Source of the DNA: a bacterium
GTDB taxonomy: Bacteria; Vulcanimicrobiota; Xenobia; Xenobiales; JADMJV01
NCBI GenBank assembly: GCA_018780265.1
Contig: JADMJV010000186.1
Coordinates: forward strand, 1-33,821
Direction: 5' to 3'
DNA length: 33,821 nucleotides
The notes under the pieces: model-generated
The model's database searches: none
Told to the model about the DNA's origin: nothing
The model's input: only the letters and a program-made list of their open reading frames with translations
Part shown: positions 32,366-33,821 of the stretch, in pieces
Numbering within the stretch: the stretch's first letter is position 1
Layout: every line of letters begins with the position of its first letter
Program-made: the position numbers and the translations under genes

Positions 32366-32873
32366 GATCGAATTTAATTACCGAGGTGTTCCACTGCCCG
32401 GATTTCAAAACTCACTCCACCCGTTCCAAGGCCATCCACCTTGAGCGTCCCATTCTCAGAATTCTTTCCGGCTCCACGCCGGTCTGGTTGGAGGCCGCTC
32501 TCCAGCAGGAAGACATTCTCAGCGGCTTCGCCAACCGGTTCGTCTTCGTGCCGGCCTCTCCCAAACCCGAACCAGGGGGCGTTGAAAGAATTGGCGACCT
32601 GGATAAAGCGGGCCACTGAGGTCCCCCCCGAGAAATAGGATGGTCATCGGAAGCGTAGCGCATGTGGGCTGATTTCTATGTCCACTGGCGCCGCTCACAG
32701 GCCGTCGTCGGCGAGCATGTGTCTGCGTTGTTACGCCGTATCGCTCTGGCGGGCGCATCAGCGGCGAGAAGCTCGACCGCGTTCTCATCGCCCCTCTGGA
32801 GCGCAGTGGCATCGTGTGCCAGGTTCTTGAGCCCGGCAACCGCGGCACCACCAAGCTCGTCCAATTGACCTGA
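32366..32873 (+). pseudogene. Broken DUF3987-type phage/plasmid helicase-primase-like gene (C-terminal part)
   Basis: The first segment reads LITEVFHCPDFKTHSTR, RPILRILSGSTPVWLEAALQ and EDILSGFANRFVFVPASPKP. These blocks resemble the ATPase-core end of DUF3987-like proteins found on phages and plasmids. A stop at 32617-32619 follows. After two stops the reading resumes with WADFYVHWRRSQAVVGEHVS (from 32662). A frame change then gives GGRISGEKLDRVLIAPLERS and GNRGTTKLVQLT, which looks like a terminal winged helix ending at the TGA at 32871-32873. The N-terminal part is absent. It is a dead fragment of a mobile element. The family assignment is from memory of motif patterns. Confidence 0.5.
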
Positions 32874-33008
32874 CTGCTTCATCTGGGCGGCGCATTTTGT
32901 TGCCGCCAACTCCGTGGCCGATTCGCCGAGAGGTGCTCGCTTTGGCCCATCACCTTCGTCCGTGAGCCATCCGAGCTATCCACAGGCGCAAGAGGGCCCG
33001 CTATGGAA

Positions 33009-33332
33009 CTATAGCCCCAGGGGCACATCGTAGCCCGCAACCTCAGCCAGCCCTCGTTTCCGAATTCGTAGGGGGTGACGGGGTGACACCCACACCCAAG
33101 TTCGTCCACTCTCAAAAAATCTGACTGGACGACTCTCAATTAAACAAGCGCGCGGCAGGTTCTTGCGCACCATGATTTTGCCTCCACACTCGGGACCGTT
33201 GTTGGTGACCTTGACCCACGATATCGTGCTTCCACTTCCCGAGATGGTCGGATGGAGAGAGTTGCCCCAGTCGGACTGGTGGACACCCTGCGACGGGTTT
33301 GGCTGACCCTTGGGTTTGTCAGAAGTTGTCAC
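33009..33332 (-). CDS. Small hypothetical ORF, uncertain
   Basis: The 107-residue ORF starts at GTG 33332 with GGAG about 11 bp upstream. The first ~65 residues look protein-like (SDWGNSLHPTISGSGSTISW, VKVTNNGPECGGKIMVRKN), as in a secreted beta-rich domain, but no signal peptide is present. The last 40 residues are basic and less convincing; an overlapping frame there (DELGCGCHPVTPYEFGNE) looks equally good, so a frameshift near 33140 is possible. I recognise no family. The interval between it and the DUF3987 fragment (32874-33008) shows nothing else. Confidence 0.3.
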   Translation of the reverse strand: MTTSDKPKGQPNPSQGVHQSDWGNSLHPTISGSGSTISWVKVTNNGPECGGKIMVRKNLPRACLIESRPVRFFESGRTWVWVSPRHPLRIRKRGLAEVAGYDVPLGL

Positions 33333-33365
33333 ATCGTATCACTCCAGTTCTTTTACACTGGGTAT

Positions 33366-33461
33366 ATGAGAAACGACACGCTAGTCCAGTTTGACGCCGG
33401 CATGGGCTTTTTTATGCTGCTCCTGATTTTGGCGTTCATGGCCGCCTCGCACCTCCTCTGA
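33366..33461 (+). CDS. Very small single-TM protein
   Basis: A 31-residue ORF has a short polar N-terminus (MRNDTLVQFDAG) and one hydrophobic helix (FFMLLLILAFMAASHLL), typical of bacterial small membrane proteins. There is no Shine-Dalgarno. TACACT (33354-33359), a possible -10 box, ends 6 bp before the ATG, so translation could start at or near the transcript end. No matching -35 box was seen. An in-frame upstream extension to 33252 is less likely. Function unknown. Confidence 0.35.
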   Translation: MRNDTLVQFDAGMGFFMLLLILAFMAASHLL

Positions 33462-33464
33462 TTC

Positions 33465-33493
33465 TTGACGATGCTGGCAGGCCTGTCTAAAGT
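33465..33493 (+). promoter_or_regulatory. Promoter placing transcription start at the ATG of the next ORF
   Basis: TTGACG (33465-33470), a 17-base spacer and TAAAGT (33488-33493) form a good sigma-70-like promoter with five of six and four of six consensus bases. The ATG at 33500 is 7 bases past the -10 box, exactly where transcription would begin, which predicts a leaderless mRNA. It overlaps the end of the small membrane-protein ORF by none or a few bases. Confidence 0.5.
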
Positions 33494-33499
33494 ATCCCC

Positions 33500-33706
33500 A
33501 TGACACAGGTAGACGTGGCCAATTTGCAGGCGCGAGCGCGCCGGGCTCGCGACCAGAGTTCTCGTGAAAAGCATCAACTGCTGGCCAGGCCTTGGGGGGG
33601 GCAGCAGGGGGACTCGCTCGACAAAATCTTGCAGAAGATCAGCCTGGCTCGCGAGCAACTGCAGTCTTCTACGGTGGCCGCCGCCGATCAGGGAAAAAGC
33701 CGGTAG
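33500..33706 (+). CDS. Small charged helical protein, possibly leaderless
   Basis: The 68-residue ORF is rich in Arg, Gln, Lys and Ala (VANLQARARRARDQSSREKH, LDKILQKISLAREQLQ), consistent with an amphipathic helix or coiled coil and a soluble protein. No ribosome-binding site precedes ATG 33500, but a promoter is positioned so that the message would start at the ATG. No family is recognised. Its size and composition make it plausible but not certain. Confidence 0.4.
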   Translation: MTQVDVANLQARARRARDQSSREKHQLLARPWGGQQGDSLDKILQKISLAREQLQSSTVAAADQGKSR

Positions 33707-33767
33707 GCAATTTAAGCCCCCCCTTCCGTTTTGAGCGGTTTGGTCACTTGGGCCCTAAGATCCTTCG

Positions 33768-33821
33768 CTGATGGGCGAGTAAGGGCAGGTTGCCGGCTGA
33801 AAGTGAGTGCTGGGTGAGGAA
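33768..33821 (+). ncRNA. rnpB: Probable 5' end of RNase P RNA, cut by the window edge
   Basis: The sequence GAGTAAGGGCAGGTTGCCGG (33777-33796) resembles the P2/P3 start of bacterial RNase P RNA. CCGGC (33793-33797) can pair with GCTGG (33809-33813) as a P3-like helix. The window then ends in GAGGAA (33816-33821), the beginning of the conserved GAGGAAAGUC block of P4. TAAGAT (33756-33761) could be the -10 box; the -35 candidate TTGAGC is 19 bp away, which is long. The call depends on the unseen bases: they should continue AGTCC. Confidence 0.5.

Overview
The window comes from a GC-rich bacterial chromosome that I cannot assign to a phylum. A Gram-negative-type cell is suggested by a lipoprotein-type membrane-fusion protein with an ABC exporter and by a homodimeric (AceE-type) pyruvate dehydrogenase. 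Coding sequences use ATG and many GTG or TTG starts. I found no tRNA, rRNA operon or CRISPR array. Layout, left to right. (1) 1-1500 has no convincing intact gene. It holds a decayed transposase-like fragment, then a near-consensus promoter (398-426), about 1 kb with no credible ORF, and an intrinsic terminator (1441-1468). The 1 kb contains four copies of a three-hairpin module at near-regular spacing whose stems keep pairing while their sequences change. This looks like a large structured non-coding RNA and is the most interesting object here. (2) 1506-3062 is a polytopic GT-C-like membrane protein. (3) 11469-3059 on the minus strand is a five-gene operon: HlyD-type membrane-fusion lipoprotein, ABC ATPase, double FtsX permease, a carrier-protein / fatty acyl-AMP ligase / PlsC acyltransferase fusion, and an alpha/beta hydrolase with a Cys nucleophile. 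It looks like a make-and-export system for an acylated lipid, reminiscent of DevBCA glycolipid exporters. (4) 11616-18211 on the plus strand encodes a 2-hydroxyacyl-CoA dehydratase/activase set split into three proteins, followed by an FAD amine-oxidase-like oxidoreductase. (5) 18352-20835 is a NarK-like transporter next to a soluble chemoreceptor that carries a PilJ/NarX-type N-terminal motif, suggesting nitrate or nitrite sensing inside the cell. (6) 26627-20849 on the minus strand is the pyruvate dehydrogenase operon aceE-aceF-lpd. (7) 26659-28242 is a proline-rich single-pass protein with a PEGA domain. (8) 28.4-33.7 kb is an accessory, partly decayed zone. It holds a four-TM coiled-coil protein with a transposase-like N-terminus, a frameshifted FG-GAP-like remnant, an exported hypothetical, a DnaJ-type zinc-ribbon protein, a helical hypothetical, a broken DUF3987-type phage/plasmid gene and very small ORFs. 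(9) The last ~54 bases look like the 5' end of RNase P RNA, cut by the window edge. All family names come from reading motifs in the sequence; no database search was possible.
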